This document shows, piece after piece, positions 34,641 to 45,533 of a DNA stretch of 63,787 nt. The stretch is from Streptomyces soli. Its GTDB lineage: Bacteria; Actinomycetota; Actinomycetes; Streptomycetales; Streptomycetaceae. How positions within the stretch are numbered: position 1 is the stretch's first letter; each line of letters begins with the position of its first letter. Under the pieces are notes generated by a model. The model searched no databases and was not told the DNA's origin. It saw only the letters and a list, made by a program, of their open reading frames with translations. A program made the position numbers and the translations under genes. The DNA lies in NCBI RefSeq assembly GCF_003999195.1, contig NZ_RJVR01000354.1, positions 1 to 63,787 on the forward strand, in the 5' to 3' direction.

Positions 34641-36028
34641 AACTCCTCCGGTTTCTGCAGCAGGTGGTCCACCGCGGTGAGATAGCGTGCCCCGACGGCG
34701 CCGTCGGTGGCGCGGTGGTCGGCGGACAGTGTGGCTGTCACCACCGGCCGCACACCCAGCAGACCGCCGGTCGCGAACGGGCGCTCGACGACTCGGCCGA
34801 AGCCGACCAACGCCACCTGCGGCGGGTAGATCACGCCGAAGACCGACTCCACCCCCTGGTCACCCAGGTTGGTCACGGTGATGGTCGGGTCCGTGGTCTC
34901 CGATCCGCGCAGCCGCCCCGTGCGGGCGCGGGCGACCAGGTCCTTGAGTGCGGCCATGAGTTCGGGCAGCGCGAGGGTGTCGGCGTGGTGCAGGGCGGGG
35001 GCGACGAGACCGCCGCCGCGCAGCGAGACCGCCACCCCCAGGTGCACGCCGCTGCCGGGGGCGAAGCGGTCCTCGGTCCAGAAGCCGTTGAGCTCGGGCA
35101 CCTGATCGGCCGCCAGGGCCGCCGCTTTGAGCAGCAGCGCGGCGGGCACCAGGCGCTCGGACACCGGGCTGTGCCGGTTGTGCTCGTGCATCCACTCCAG
35201 GGCGGCGGCCAGGTCGATGGTGGTGGACAGGTAGTAGTGCGGGATCTCCCTTTTGGAGCGGGCCATCAGGGCGCCGATCGCGTGCCGCATCGCCGTGGCC
35301 CGGTCGGCCGCCCGCCGTGCCGGAGCCGGCCGTACCGGGGCCGGTGCGGCAGCTGAGGCGGTGACCGTCCCCGCCGCCTCGGCTGCCGCCCTTATGTCGG
35401 CGGCCCTGACGACGCCGTGCGCGCCGCTTCCGGGGACGTCTGCGAGGCTGACGTGCAGTTCCTCGGCGAGGCGGCGGGCGAGCGGGGAGGCCGGGATGCG
35501 GCGGCCGGCCGGGGCTGCGTGTTCGACATCGGTGCGCGTGATGCGTCCGCCCGGCCCGGTTCCGTGGACGGCCGACAGGTCGATGCCGCGGTCGTGGGCG
35601 AGATGGCGGACCAGCGGTCCCGTGGCCGCGACGGGGGCGGGGGCGGGCGGGCGTGCCGCGTCCGGCGCGAACGGAGCTGGGCGCCGCGCTTCGGCAGGGG
35701 CCTTGTGCGGAACTGCGCCGGGTGTCTTCGGCCGGGCCGGGACCGGCGCCCGGCGCCGCCGTGGAGCTGCCGATGCGGGGTGGGTGGCCTGCGGGCCTGT
35801 CCCGATCACGGCGAGCGGAGTGCCGACCGGCACCGTCGTGCCGGGCTCCACGAGCAGGTGCTGCACCGTGCCGGTGTCGAAGCACTCCACCTCGATCGTG
35901 GACTTCGACGTCTCGACCACCGCGACCACGTCTCCCTTGTGCACCTGCTGCCCGGGCCGCACCAGCCATTCCAGGAGAACGCCCTCGTCCATGTCGGCGC
36001 CCAGCGACGGCATCGTGAACTCGGCCAT
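34637..36028 (-). CDS. 2-oxoacid dehydrogenase E2 with two subunit-binding domains
   Basis: The 463-residue dihydrolipoamide acyltransferase has a lipoyl domain (1-75, lipoyl Lys42 in VVETSKSTIEVE) and a long Ala/Pro linker. Two consecutive peripheral-subunit-binding domains follow: about 137-171, LVRHLAHDRGIDLSAVHGTG, and about 179-216, LARRLAEELHVSLADVPGSG. The catalytic domain (about 235-463) carries the active site SADHRATDGA (His438, Asp442). E2 forms the core and transfers the acyl group to CoA. Most E2s of this size have one binding domain. Its ATG lies 1 bp after the E1beta stop. No E3 gene is in the window. Confidence 0.93.
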   Translation of the reverse strand: MAEFTMPSLGADMDEGVLLEWLVRPGQQVHKGDVVAVVETSKSTIEVECFDTGTVQHLLVEPGTTVPVGTPLAVIGTGPQATHPASAAPRRRRAPVPARPKTPGAVPHKAPAEARRPAPFAPDAARPPAPAPVAATGPLVRHLAHDRGIDLSAVHGTGPGGRITRTDVEHAAPAGRRIPASPLARRLAEELHVSLADVPGSGAHGVVRAADIRAAAEAAGTVTASAAAPAPVRPAPARRAADRATAMRHAIGALMARSKREIPHYYLSTTIDLAAALEWMHEHNRHSPVSERLVPAALLLKAAALAADQVPELNGFWTEDRFAPGSGVHLGVAVSLRGGGLVAPALHHADTLALPELMAALKDLVARARTGRLRGSETTDPTITVTNLGDQGVESVFGVIYPPQVALVGFGRVVERPFATGGLLGVRPVVTATLSADHRATDGAVGARYLTAVDHLLQKPEEL

Positions 36029-36029
36029 G

Positions 36030-37025
36030 TCAGTCGACCGCCCGGTGTGCGGCCTTGACGATGTCGACTGCCTGAGGGAGTGCGGCCTCCTCCAGCTGGC
36101 GGGCGTACGGGATCGGCACCTCCGCGCTGCACACCCGCTCCACCGGGGCGTCCAGCTCGTAGAAGACCTGCTCGGTGATCCTGGACGAGACCTCGGCGGC
36201 CAGGCTGCCGCTGCGCCAGGCCTCGTCCACGACGACGGCCCTGTGGGTGCGGGCAACCGACCCGGTGATCGTGGCGTCGTCGAGAGGGCGCAGCGTGCGC
36301 AGGTCGACGACCTCGGCGCTGATCCCGTCGGCGGCCAGCGTGTCGGCGGCGGCCATGGCCTTGGGCAGGCAACCGCCGTAGGTGATCAGGGAGATGTCGG
36401 TGCCCGGCCGGCGGACGGAGGCGGTGTCCAAGTCCACTGGGCCGGCGGCCGGGTCCAGGTCGCCGGAAGCGCTGTACAAGGTGCCGTGCTCGAAGATCAG
36501 CACCGGATCGGGGTCGGCGAGGGCGGGGGCCAGCATGTGACGGGCGTCCTCGATGGTCGCCGGGGCCAGCACCCGGATGCCGGGGATGTGCGCATACCAG
36601 CCCTCCAGGCTGTGGGAGTGCTGGGCGGCGAGCTGGCGGCCCGCGCCGGTGGTCATCCGGATCACCAGGGGGACCGGGAACTGGCCGCCGGACATATGCA
36701 GCACGGTGGCCGCGTTGTTGAGGATCTGATCCAGGGCGAGCAGGCTGAAGTTGACCGTCATGATCTCGACGATCGGCCGCAGCCCGGCCATCGCCGCACC
36801 GATCCCGGCTCCCACGAACGCGGACTCCGACAGCGGGGTGTCGCGGATCCGCTTGGGGCCGAACTCCTCCAGCAGGCCGAGGCTCACGCCGAAGCAGCCC
36901 CCGTACCTGCCGACGTCCTCGCCCATCAGGAAGACCCGCTCGTCCGCGTCGAGCGCCTCACGCAGGGCCTCGCGCAGCGCTTCGCGGTACGTGGTCTTCG
37001 CCTCGCCCGCCGGTCCGTTACCCAT
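36030..37025 (-). CDS. Pyruvate dehydrogenase-type E1 beta subunit
   Basis: The 331-residue transketolase-like E1beta has YREALREALREALDADERVF, MGEDVGRYGGCFGVSLGL, the pyruvate-dehydrogenase-like QHSHSLEGWYAHIPGIRVLA, and the C-terminal VVVDEAWRSGSLAAEV. With E1alpha it decarboxylates a 2-oxoacid on TPP and acylates the E2 lipoyl group. The HSHSLEGWYAHIPG segment favours pyruvate over branched-chain substrates. It is 2 bp from E1alpha and 1 bp from E2. Confidence 0.93.
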   Translation of the reverse strand: MGNGPAGEAKTTYREALREALREALDADERVFLMGEDVGRYGGCFGVSLGLLEEFGPKRIRDTPLSESAFVGAGIGAAMAGLRPIVEIMTVNFSLLALDQILNNAATVLHMSGGQFPVPLVIRMTTGAGRQLAAQHSHSLEGWYAHIPGIRVLAPATIEDARHMLAPALADPDPVLIFEHGTLYSASGDLDPAAGPVDLDTASVRRPGTDISLITYGGCLPKAMAAADTLAADGISAEVVDLRTLRPLDDATITGSVARTHRAVVVDEAWRSGSLAAEVSSRITEQVFYELDAPVERVCSAEVPIPYARQLEEAALPQAVDIVKAAHRAVD

Positions 37026-37027
37026 GG

Positions 37028-38109
37028 TCAGTTCACCTCCGCCGACCGGCTGGTCACAAAGCGCAGCAGGTCCTCCGCCGGCTCTGTCGGCGCCTTCTCG
37101 GAGGCCTCCACCGCCTGGTCGATCTCCTCGGCGACCAGCCGCTCGATCGTGGCGAGCGCCTTATCGTCCCACTCGCTGCGGGCGCGCATCCGCTCGGTGA
37201 GAGTCGCGATCGGGTCGCGTTCCTTCCACTGCTCGATCTCCGCCTTGTCGCGGTAGCGGTCCGGGTCGTACATGGAATGGGCGCGGAAGCGGTACGTGCG
37301 CAGTTCGAGGAAGTGCGGTCCGCTGCCCGCGCGGATGCCCTCGACGGCCTGGCGGGCGGCGCGCTCGACGGCGTGGACGTCCATGCCGTCCACCGCCCAG
37401 GCGGCCATGCCGTACGAGGCGGCGCGCATGGCCAGGTCGGTCTGCGCGTGTTCCCTGGGCAGGGCGGTGCCCATGGCGTACAGGTTGTTCTCGCAGGCCA
37501 GGAGAAGCGGCAGGCCCCACAGCGCGGCCAGATTCGCCGTCTCGTGGAACTCGCCCTCGGCGAGGGCGCCGTCGCCGAAGAAGCAGCAGGTCACCCTCGG
37601 TTCGCCGCGCATCCGGTCGGCGAGGGCGAGTCCGGCGGCGAGCGGCAGCCCGCCGCCGACGATGGCATTGCCGCCGTAGAAGCGGTGACCGGCGTCGAAC
37701 AGGTGCATGGAGCCGCCCCGGCCGTGGCTGCAGCCTGTCGCCTTGCCGTACATCTCGGCCATGACGGCCTCGGCCGGTATGCCGCGGGCCAGCGCGTGCC
37801 CGTGCTCGCGGTAGGTGGAGACCACCGCGTCGTCGGGGGTGAGGGCCTCGCTGACGCCGACGGCCACCGCCTCCTCGCCGATGTACAGGTGGACGAAGCC
37901 GCGGATCTTCGCCGCGCTGTACAGCTCGACGCACCGCTCCTCGAAGCGGCGGATGAGCAGCATCGCCCGCAGCAGGTCACGGTCGTGCGAGGTGTCCGCG
38001 CCGGCCGTGTCCGGACGCGTGCGCCGCGGCGCCTTGGCTGTCCTGGCTGGATTGGCCGTCCTGGCTGTCCTGACTGGATTGGCAGCGGGCTTCGGAGTCC
38101 GGGCGGCGG

Positions 38110-38113
<4 letters not shown>
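37028..38113 (-). CDS. Pyruvate dehydrogenase-type E1 alpha subunit
   Basis: The 361-residue TPP-binding E1alpha has its TPP/Mg motif in GDGALAEGEFHETANLAALW ending at ENN. YREHGHALARGI and the phosphorylation-loop-like RFRAHSMYDPDRYRDKAEIE are family hallmarks. The N-terminal 40 residues are an added basic Ala/Arg/Thr/Pro tail encoded by a 27-bp tandem DNA repeat. ATG 38113 overlaps the acetyl-CoA synthetase stop (ATGA). It is the second gene of the operon. Confidence 0.93.
38036..38088. repeat. 27-bp direct repeat in the 5' end of the E1alpha gene
   Basis: Two near-identical units (38036-38062 and 38063-38088) encode the ART-NP-ART-AK-type N-terminal tail of E1alpha. Repeat slippage would change the tail length in 9-residue steps without a frameshift. 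Confidence 0.7.
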
Positions 38114-39903
<1,790 letters not shown>

Positions 39904-39965
39904 GGCAACTCTCCTTCCGCGGGGTCTGTAAGCCGACCATCCCGGAACGGGGAGCGGAGCGCAGC

Positions 39966-39979
39966 GGGCCGAACGGCCC
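39966..39979. promoter_or_regulatory. Perfect palindrome upstream of acs-E1-E2-ACP operon
   Basis: GGGCCGAACGGCCC is centred about 70 bp before GTG 39903. A weaker copy, GAGCCGGGCCGCCC, starts 21 bp away at 39987. Confidence 0.6.
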
Positions 39980-40062
39980 CAGTCGGGAGCCGGGCCGCCC
40001 CTTTCGGCACATCCGCTTCCCATTCTCCCGGAAATGACGTCGCCCGCCCGGGCACGCGCACC

Positions 40063-40260
40063 TCAAGGCTGGTGCTCGGCGTCGTGGCAGGTGAGGCGGT
40101 GTGCGGTGAGGGTCGGGGAGGTCAGGCCCCTGCCGTCGACGCGCTGGATGTCGTCCGAGGCGACCGGGACGTGATCCGGGCAGAGGGCGGCGCCGCAGCG
40201 CCGGCACACGGCTGTGGCGGCAGTTGTTCGCCCGAGCTGGGCGCAGTCGTAGCAGTTCAT
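40063..40260 (-). CDS. Small zinc-ribbon protein (DUF2180-like)
   Basis: The 65-residue protein has two Cys pairs (MNCYDCAQLG and CRRCGAALCPDH) and a C-terminal His/Cys cluster (HRLTCHDAEH), as in DUF2180 proteins. It likely binds one or two Zn ions. ATG 40260 follows CCGGAGGGACCGGTC. It is monocistronic, with boxes at 40354-40389 upstream. Function unknown. Confidence 0.85.
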   Translation of the reverse strand: MNCYDCAQLGRTTAATAVCRRCGAALCPDHVPVASDDIQRVDGRGLTSPTLTAHRLTCHDAEHQP

Positions 40261-40353
40261 GACCGGTCCCTCCGGCACGTGAGCTTGTTGGTGCCTTCCT
40301 TCCAGGATCCGCAGTTCTGGCGCGGCGCGATGGGGGCAGGCCGGGGCGTGCCG

Positions 40354-40389
40354 GACCCGGTCGGCCCTGCGCCATGGGCCGTTCGGCCT
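40354..40389. promoter_or_regulatory. Palindrome pair upstream of DUF2180-like gene
   Basis: GACCCGGTCGGCCC (40354-40367) and GGGCCGTTCGGCCT (40376-40389) start 22 bp apart, 100-122 bp upstream of ATG 40260. The remainder of 40261-40533 has no recognised gene. Confidence 0.6.
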
Positions 40390-40533
40390 CGCAGCGCGGT
40401 GCGGGGGGTTGGACGGACCCTGAGTCCGCCGCACCGTTCCTGCGGTACTGGATGCTCGTCTCGGGTGGTGTCGGCATCGCGCCACGCTGAAGGAGGCCGC
40501 CGAGCGGGAGTCCGGCGAGCGGTGAGCCGCGCA

Positions 40534-41685
40534 TCACGCCGGTTGGTTTCCGGCGGCGCGCTGTGCGGCGTCGCTCAGCGTGTGCTGCTGGAGCAGTCGC
40601 AGCAGGTCGTGGGGGGTGACGATTCCCACGAGGCGTTCGCCGTCGACGACCAGGATCCGCATTCCGGCCTGCGTGTGGACCCGGTCGAGGACGTCGTTGA
40701 GCAGTTCGTCGGGGGCGGCGAGGGTGAGTTGTGACAGTGGCGTCGCCACGTCGCGTACCCGCACCGTCGCCCGGCTGCCGGCCGGCACGGTGGCGATCCG
40801 GCGCATCTGGACGATGCCGCTGGGGTGGCCGTCCAGGTCGAGGAGCGGTATCGCCGAATGGCGGGCGCGCACCGCGACCTCGTCGATGAAGCGGTCCACC
40901 GTCAGCCAGTCGGGGGCGGTGGTCACCGGGCTGGACATGGCTTCGGCCACCCGCACTCCGCGCAGGGTCGTGGTGAGCACGGCGCGCTGGCGTTCGGCGC
41001 CGGCGGTGAGCGTGATGAACAGGCCGATGAAGGCCAGCCACAGACCGCCGGTCGCCCCGCGCAGCAGCGACAGCCAGCCGAAGGCGATCAGCAGAATCCC
41101 GATGACCTGTCCGCCCCGATCAGCCGCCAGCTCGGCGCGGTCGCGTTCCCCGGTACGCCACCACAGCGCCGCGTGCACCAACCGGCCCCCGTCCAGCGGC
41201 ACGGCGGGCAGCAGGTTGAACACGCCGATCAGCAGGTTGGCCCAGCCGAGCCAGATCAGAAGGGCGGCGGGCACCGCCCAGCCGGAGGCAGTGTGCAGGC
41301 CCGCCCCCGCTGCGATCGCGACGCCGCCGATGAGCAGACTGGTCACTGGTCCGCTGGCCGCCACTGCGAGCGCCACCGGGGCGGTGCCCGGTTTCCCCAT
41401 GCGGGTCATTCCGCCCATGGCCCACAACGTCACGTCCTCCACCCGGACACCGTTCCTGCGGGCCGTGGCCGCGTGCGCCGCCTCGTGCAGCAGCAGGCTC
41501 GCCATCAGCAGCACGGACCCGGCCAGGCTCATGAATGTGTATACGGCGGCCGACCGGCCGGGAAGCCACGCGGGCAGCGTCTCGTGCCCCAGTCCGTATC
41601 CGATGAGGATCACCAGCAGCGGCACACTCCAGTGCATGCGCAGCGGCACCCCGAATATCCGTCCGATCCGGAACGAGCCGTTCAT
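40534..41685 (-). CDS. Site-2-type M50 membrane metalloprotease with CBS domains
   Basis: The 383-residue protease has the zinc motif HEAAH (67-71) inside a membrane helix, the third ligand in LLPAVPLDGGR (Asp165) and about 4-6 helices to residue 215. Two cytosolic CBS domains follow (about 230-290 and 300-370, ILVVDGERLVGIVTPHDLLR). It is related to mycobacterial Rv2625c, a DosR-regulated member. It cleaves membrane-embedded substrates, and the CBS pair probably gates activity by nucleotide state. It lies 18 bp downstream of a CBS-BON gene in the same operon. Confidence 0.92.
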   Translation of the reverse strand: MNGSFRIGRIFGVPLRMHWSVPLLVILIGYGLGHETLPAWLPGRSAAVYTFMSLAGSVLLMASLLLHEAAHAATARRNGVRVEDVTLWAMGGMTRMGKPGTAPVALAVAASGPVTSLLIGGVAIAAGAGLHTASGWAVPAALLIWLGWANLLIGVFNLLPAVPLDGGRLVHAALWWRTGERDRAELAADRGGQVIGILLIAFGWLSLLRGATGGLWLAFIGLFITLTAGAERQRAVLTTTLRGVRVAEAMSSPVTTAPDWLTVDRFIDEVAVRARHSAIPLLDLDGHPSGIVQMRRIATVPAGSRATVRVRDVATPLSQLTLAAPDELLNDVLDRVHTQAGMRILVVDGERLVGIVTPHDLLRLLQQHTLSDAAQRAAGNQPA

Positions 41686-41703
41686 GGGTGCCGCCGCCCT
41701 TGG

Positions 41704-42546
41704 TCAGATCGCCGTGAGATGGTTCGAGACTGTGACCACGTCGTCGATCTCCTCGATGGATTCGAGCAGCGTCGGGATGAGCGAACCGTCCACCTTGCCG
41801 CCCACGCTGACCACGCCGTTCTCCACGGTCACCTCGACGGCGCCGGGATCGAGAAGGAAGCCGTGCCGGATGATCCGGGACTCGATCTCCTCGCGGATCC
41901 TCGCGTCGTCGCGCACCAGGGCCCGCACCAGGTCGATCCTGCTCACCACACCCACCAGTCGGCCCTGGTGGTCGACGACCGGTAGCCGCTTGAGGTGCGA
42001 ACGGGCGGCCAGCCAGGCCGCATCGGCCACCGGCGTGCCCGGACGGACCGTGATCGCCGGGGAGGTCATCAGGGTGGACGCGGTCTCGCCGTCACTCTTG
42101 TCGTACAGGCGGTGCTCCCGGAGGCGGCGGATCGGACCGGGGTGAGGGGCCGCCACCAGCACCGCTGCCTTGGCCAGGAGGTCTGACTCCGACACCACGC
42201 CGATCACCTGGTCATCGGCGTCGACCACGGGCACAGCGCTGAGGTGCTCCCGGGACAGCGTCCGGACGATCTCCAGAAAGGGCGTGTCGTCCGGCACGGA
42301 GACGGCCGGCACGCTCATCACGTCGCGCACATGCGGGGCGACCGATGCCGGCTTGTCCTGACGCCGGGGAGGCGGCTCCTTCGGCCGAGGCGGCTGTTCG
42401 CCCGCCTGCCCCGCGGAAACGGCGGCGACGGCACCGAGATAGCGTCGCAGCGTGTCCTGGCGGTGCTCTTCGTCGGGCCTCCAGCCACGTCCGGGCAGGA
42501 CACGTCGCGCTTCTTTCCCCGCGGAATGACGTTCGAAGCCGCTCAC
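41704..42546 (-). CDS. CBS-CBS-BON domain protein with N-terminal extension
   Basis: This 280-residue paralogue has an unstructured N-terminal segment of about 65 residues rich in Pro/Arg. CBS1 (LSAVPVVDADDQVIGVVSES), CBS2 (LKRLPVVDHQGRLVGVVSRI) and BON (VTVENGVVSVGGKVDGSLIP) follow. GTG 42546 is preferred because GGGAGG lies 5 bp upstream; ATG 42567 would add seven residues but lacks a site. It precedes the M50 protease and is divergent from the V-ATPase operon. Confidence 0.88.
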   Translation of the reverse strand: MSGFERHSAGKEARRVLPGRGWRPDEEHRQDTLRRYLGAVAAVSAGQAGEQPPRPKEPPPRRQDKPASVAPHVRDVMSVPAVSVPDDTPFLEIVRTLSREHLSAVPVVDADDQVIGVVSESDLLAKAAVLVAAPHPGPIRRLREHRLYDKSDGETASTLMTSPAITVRPGTPVADAAWLAARSHLKRLPVVDHQGRLVGVVSRIDLVRALVRDDARIREEIESRIIRHGFLLDPGAVEVTVENGVVSVGGKVDGSLIPTLLESIEEIDDVVTVSNHLTAI

Positions 42547-42617
42547 CGCAACCTCCCAGAAGCGCATGGCCGGATCCCCTACGGGACCAGTCTCGCGCCG
42601 CCGGAACGGATGACGCA

Positions 42618-42652
42618 GGGCCGGTCGGCCCCGGGTCAGGGACGGGCGGCCC
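42618..42652. promoter_or_regulatory. Palindrome pair between CBS-BON/M50 and V-ATPase operons
   Basis: The perfect GGGCCGGTCGGCCC (42618-42631) and GGGACGGGCGGCCC (42639-42652) start 21 bp apart. They are about 79 bp from the minus-strand start (42546) and about 84 bp from the V-ATPase operon start (42729). Confidence 0.65.
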
Positions 42653-42728
42653 AACTCCACGAGACGCGTTCCTTCCTAGCGTGGACACTGGATTGGGACC
42701 GACACGACCGACTCGTAGGAGTGCTGCT

Positions 42729-43208
42729 GTGGCGGGATTCCGGGATTTCCTGATGCGGTTCCGACCGGTCGGCCTGCCCGGCCCGGCCGCCGCGGGAGCG
42801 GTGCCCGCCGACCGGTCGGCCGAGCTGACCGCCGAGCTGGAGCCGCCGCTCGCCCTTCTGGAAGAGGCCGAGACCGAGGCGCGGACCGTGCGGGAGGAAG
42901 CGGTCAAGGAAGCGGCGCGCCGCCGTCAGGCGGCCGAGCGGACCGCCACAGACATCGTCGAACAGGCCCGCGCCCGCGCACCGGCCGTACGGGAGCACAG
43001 TGCCGCCCGGATCCGTGACGCCACCGAGGCCGAGGTCGCACAGGTGCTCGCGGCCGCCGAGCACGATGCCACTGCCCTGCAAAGCCGGGTGGAGCGTCGT
43101 ACGCCCCCACTCGTAGAGCGCGTTGTGGCTGCTGTGGTCGAGGACCTGGCTGCCCCGCAGGACGAGCTACGGGAAGGCGGCTCGCCGCAGTGGGCGCCGG
43201 GTGGGTAG
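42729..43208 (+). CDS. V-type ATPase peripheral-stalk subunit (G/H-like)
   Basis: The 159-residue charged, Ala-rich protein has a long predicted coiled coil (about 35-120: EEAETEARTVREEAVKEAAR, VREHSAARIRDATEAEVAQV), the hallmark of the G/H stalk partner of subunit E. GTG 42729 follows TAGGAG. It is the first gene of the V-ATPase operon and overlaps the C subunit gene by 19 bp. Sequence identity in this family is low, so the assignment rests on position and coiled coil. Confidence 0.7.
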   Translation: MAGFRDFLMRFRPVGLPGPAAAGAVPADRSAELTAELEPPLALLEEAETEARTVREEAVKEAARRRQAAERTATDIVEQARARAPAVREHSAARIRDATEAEVAQVLAAAEHDATALQSRVERRTPPLVERVVAAVVEDLAAPQDELREGGSPQWAPGG

Positions 43209-44125
43209 CGGGCGTGACGCGGGCCAGGGCCATGCTCTCCAGGTGCCTGGGCCCCTCCGGTGCCCAGGACGTGGCCGCCGCCGCGACACTCGACGACGCC
43301 CTGCGGTACCTGGGGGCCACGGCGTACCGGCACGATCTCGGCTCGGAGGCCGGCCTGGCCGACGCCCAGCGGGCGGTCTCGGCGACCCTCCTGTGGCATC
43401 TGCGGGTACTCGCCGGGTGGCAGCCGCGCGCGGGGGCCGCCGCCATCCGGCTGCTCGCCTCCGGATTCGAGATCGCCAATGTGGACGACCACGCCCGTGC
43501 GCTGTCGGGCGCGGAGCACTCCCCGCCCGCCCGGCGGCCCTACCGGCTGGGTGCGCTGGCGACCGCGTGGCCCAGGTTGTCCCTGACCGGCTCGCCGGCC
43601 GAGTTGCGGGCCGTGCTGGCCGGGTCCGTATGGGGTGACCCCGGAGCCGACTCCCCGGCCGCCGTGGCCATCGGCATACGGATCGCCGCCGCCCAGCGCA
43701 CCGCGGCGGCCGTGCCGCAGGCGATGCGATGGGCTGCAGGCCGCCTTGCCCCGCTGGTGGGCCGCGAAGTGTTCCTCGCCGACCGCGCCCTGACGCCGCC
43801 GACCGCGCGCCGCGCCGCCCTGGTGCTGGGCTGGGAGGCCGTGGGGGCGGCGTCGTTCGACGATTTCCTGCGGCACCTGCCGGCCACGGCGCGCTGGGCG
43901 GTGGACGGTATCGACGCCCCGGCGGACCTGTGGCGGGCGGAGACCCGGTGGTGGACCCGGTTGCGGCAGGACGGCCTTGAGCTGCTGCGCGGCTCCGGCC
44001 TGGATTCCTCGCCGGTCGTGGGCGCCGTCGCCGTGCTCTCGGCCGACGCGTGGCAGGTACGGGCCGCCCTCGAACTGGCCGCGCGCGGCGGCGGATCGCT
44101 GGAGGCCTTCGATGTCCTGGCCTGA
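43190..44125 (+). CDS. V-type ATPase subunit C-like protein
   Basis: The 311-residue helical protein occupies the C-subunit slot (between stalk and I). Its LGATAYRHDLGSEAG and AETRWWTRLRQDGLELLRGS segments resemble the V-ATPase C/d family, which caps the membrane ring and contacts the central stalk. GTG 43190 has AAGGCGG upstream. It overlaps subunit I by 14 bp. Divergent; identity is inferred partly from operon position. Confidence 0.7.
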   Translation: MGAGWVAGVTRARAMLSRCLGPSGAQDVAAAATLDDALRYLGATAYRHDLGSEAGLADAQRAVSATLLWHLRVLAGWQPRAGAAAIRLLASGFEIANVDDHARALSGAEHSPPARRPYRLGALATAWPRLSLTGSPAELRAVLAGSVWGDPGADSPAAVAIGIRIAAAQRTAAAVPQAMRWAAGRLAPLVGREVFLADRALTPPTARRAALVLGWEAVGAASFDDFLRHLPATARWAVDGIDAPADLWRAETRWWTRLRQDGLELLRGSGLDSSPVVGAVAVLSADAWQVRAALELAARGGGSLEAFDVLA

Positions 44126-45533
44126 GGCCGCGAGGCCGGTCCGCATGCAGCGCGTGGCGATCGTCGCGCCGCAGGCGACCCTGCGCGACACGCTGGTGCG
44201 CATCGCCGAGGCGGGCAATGTCGAGATCGACCGGATCGACGACCCCTCGCACGCCGCACCGGGGCCGGCCGCACGCCGCCTGCAGCGGCTTCGCACCCAG
44301 CCGGCCGATGCCGTTCTGTGCTTGGCCCCGCCGGACCTCGACACCCTTGAACAGGCCGGTCGCGCCGACCTGCTGGCGGGCGAGGCACAGCTTGAGGAAC
44401 GGATCGGCAGCGCCGTCCGGCGCGGGACCGTGGCGGCGCTCGCCGGCTGGTGTCCCGCCACCGAAGTGCCCCCGACGGCCGCACGGCTCGCCGACATCGG
44501 GGGCGTTCTGGTACCACTGCGGGCCCCCGGCGGCACCGACCCCCCAACTCTGCTGCGCCGCACCGGCCCGGTGCGCCGCTCCTTCGCCCCGCTGGTACGC
44601 ACCTACGGGACCGTCCCGTACGCCGACGTCGACCCCACCATGGCCGCCGGGATCGTCTACGTGGTCATGTTCGGCGTGATGTTCGGCGACGCCGGACACG
44701 GGGCGCTGCTTCTCCTCGCCGCCCTGCTGCTGTATCTCGGCCGACCCCACCGGCTCGCGCCCTTGCGGCGGCTGTGGCCGTTCGTGGCCGGAGCCGGGCT
44801 GGCCAGCACCCTGGCGGGCGTCGCGTACGGGGAGTTCTTCGGCCCGACCGGCGTGCTGCCGGTGCTGTGGCTGAACCCGCTGGACCAGCCGATGCGGCTG
44901 CTCGCCGCCGCGGTGGGGCTCGGCGCCGTGCTCCTGGCGCTGGCGTACGGAACCGGGATCGTGAACCGCTGGCGGGAGGGCGGAGCCGCGAGCGCCCTCT
45001 ACGCGGCGTCGGGCATCGCCGGCGCTGTGGTCTTCCTGGGCCTCGCCGTATTCGCCGGCGGTGCCTACCTGGGCCGCGCCGGCTATGCGCTGGGAGGCGC
45101 CGTGCTCGTGCTCACCGGTCTCGCGCTGGCGGGGTCCGGGCTGTTCACGGCCTCTGCGGGCGGGGTCGGCGGCGCCGTCCAGACCGGCGTCCAGCTCTTC
45201 GACATCGTCGTGCGCATCGGCTCGAACGTCGTCTCCTTCGCACGGCTGGCGGCCTTCGGGCTCACCCACGCCGCGCTCGGCGAGATCGTCTGGCACGGCA
45301 CGACAGGGCTGGCCGGCAAGGGACCGGCGGCGCTGCTCGTGGCCGTGGTCGTCTTCACCGTCGGCAATGCCCTCGCGTTCGCGCTGGAGGCTCTGGTGGC
45401 CGGGGTGCAGGCGCTGCGGCTGGAGTTCTACGAACTGTTCTCCCGGGTCTTCGAGACCCAGGGCCGTCCGTTCCGCCCCTGGCACGTTCCCGTACAGCAC
45501 ACGCCCGTACAGCACACGGAGGTGGCGTCGTGA
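44112..45533 (+). CDS. ntpI: V-type ATPase membrane subunit I
   Basis: The 473-residue subunit is the a-subunit homologue that forms the proton half-channels. A short N-terminal cytosolic part (about 1-165) precedes seven or so helices. The conserved VMFGVMFGDAGHGALLLL, YGEFFGPTGVLP and the channel region RIGSNVVSFARLAAFGLTHA (essential Arg in SFARL) are present. Usual length is about 620-680, and the shortfall lies in the cytosolic arm. ATG 44112 follows GGAGGC. GTGA overlap with subunit K. Confidence 0.9.
   Translation: MSWPEAARPVRMQRVAIVAPQATLRDTLVRIAEAGNVEIDRIDDPSHAAPGPAARRLQRLRTQPADAVLCLAPPDLDTLEQAGRADLLAGEAQLEERIGSAVRRGTVAALAGWCPATEVPPTAARLADIGGVLVPLRAPGGTDPPTLLRRTGPVRRSFAPLVRTYGTVPYADVDPTMAAGIVYVVMFGVMFGDAGHGALLLLAALLLYLGRPHRLAPLRRLWPFVAGAGLASTLAGVAYGEFFGPTGVLPVLWLNPLDQPMRLLAAAVGLGAVLLALAYGTGIVNRWREGGAASALYAASGIAGAVVFLGLAVFAGGAYLGRAGYALGGAVLVLTGLALAGSGLFTASAGGVGGAVQTGVQLFDIVVRIGSNVVSFARLAAFGLTHAALGEIVWHGTTGLAGKGPAALLVAVVVFTVGNALAFALEALVAGVQALRLEFYELFSRVFETQGRPFRPWHVPVQHTPVQHTEVAS

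Noticed and set aside
42618..42652. Palindromes interpreted as terminators or REP elements
   Set aside because: They are short (6-9 bp arms, 2-bp centre), occur upstream of starts in divergent regions, and recur with fixed pair spacing, which fits operators rather than terminators.
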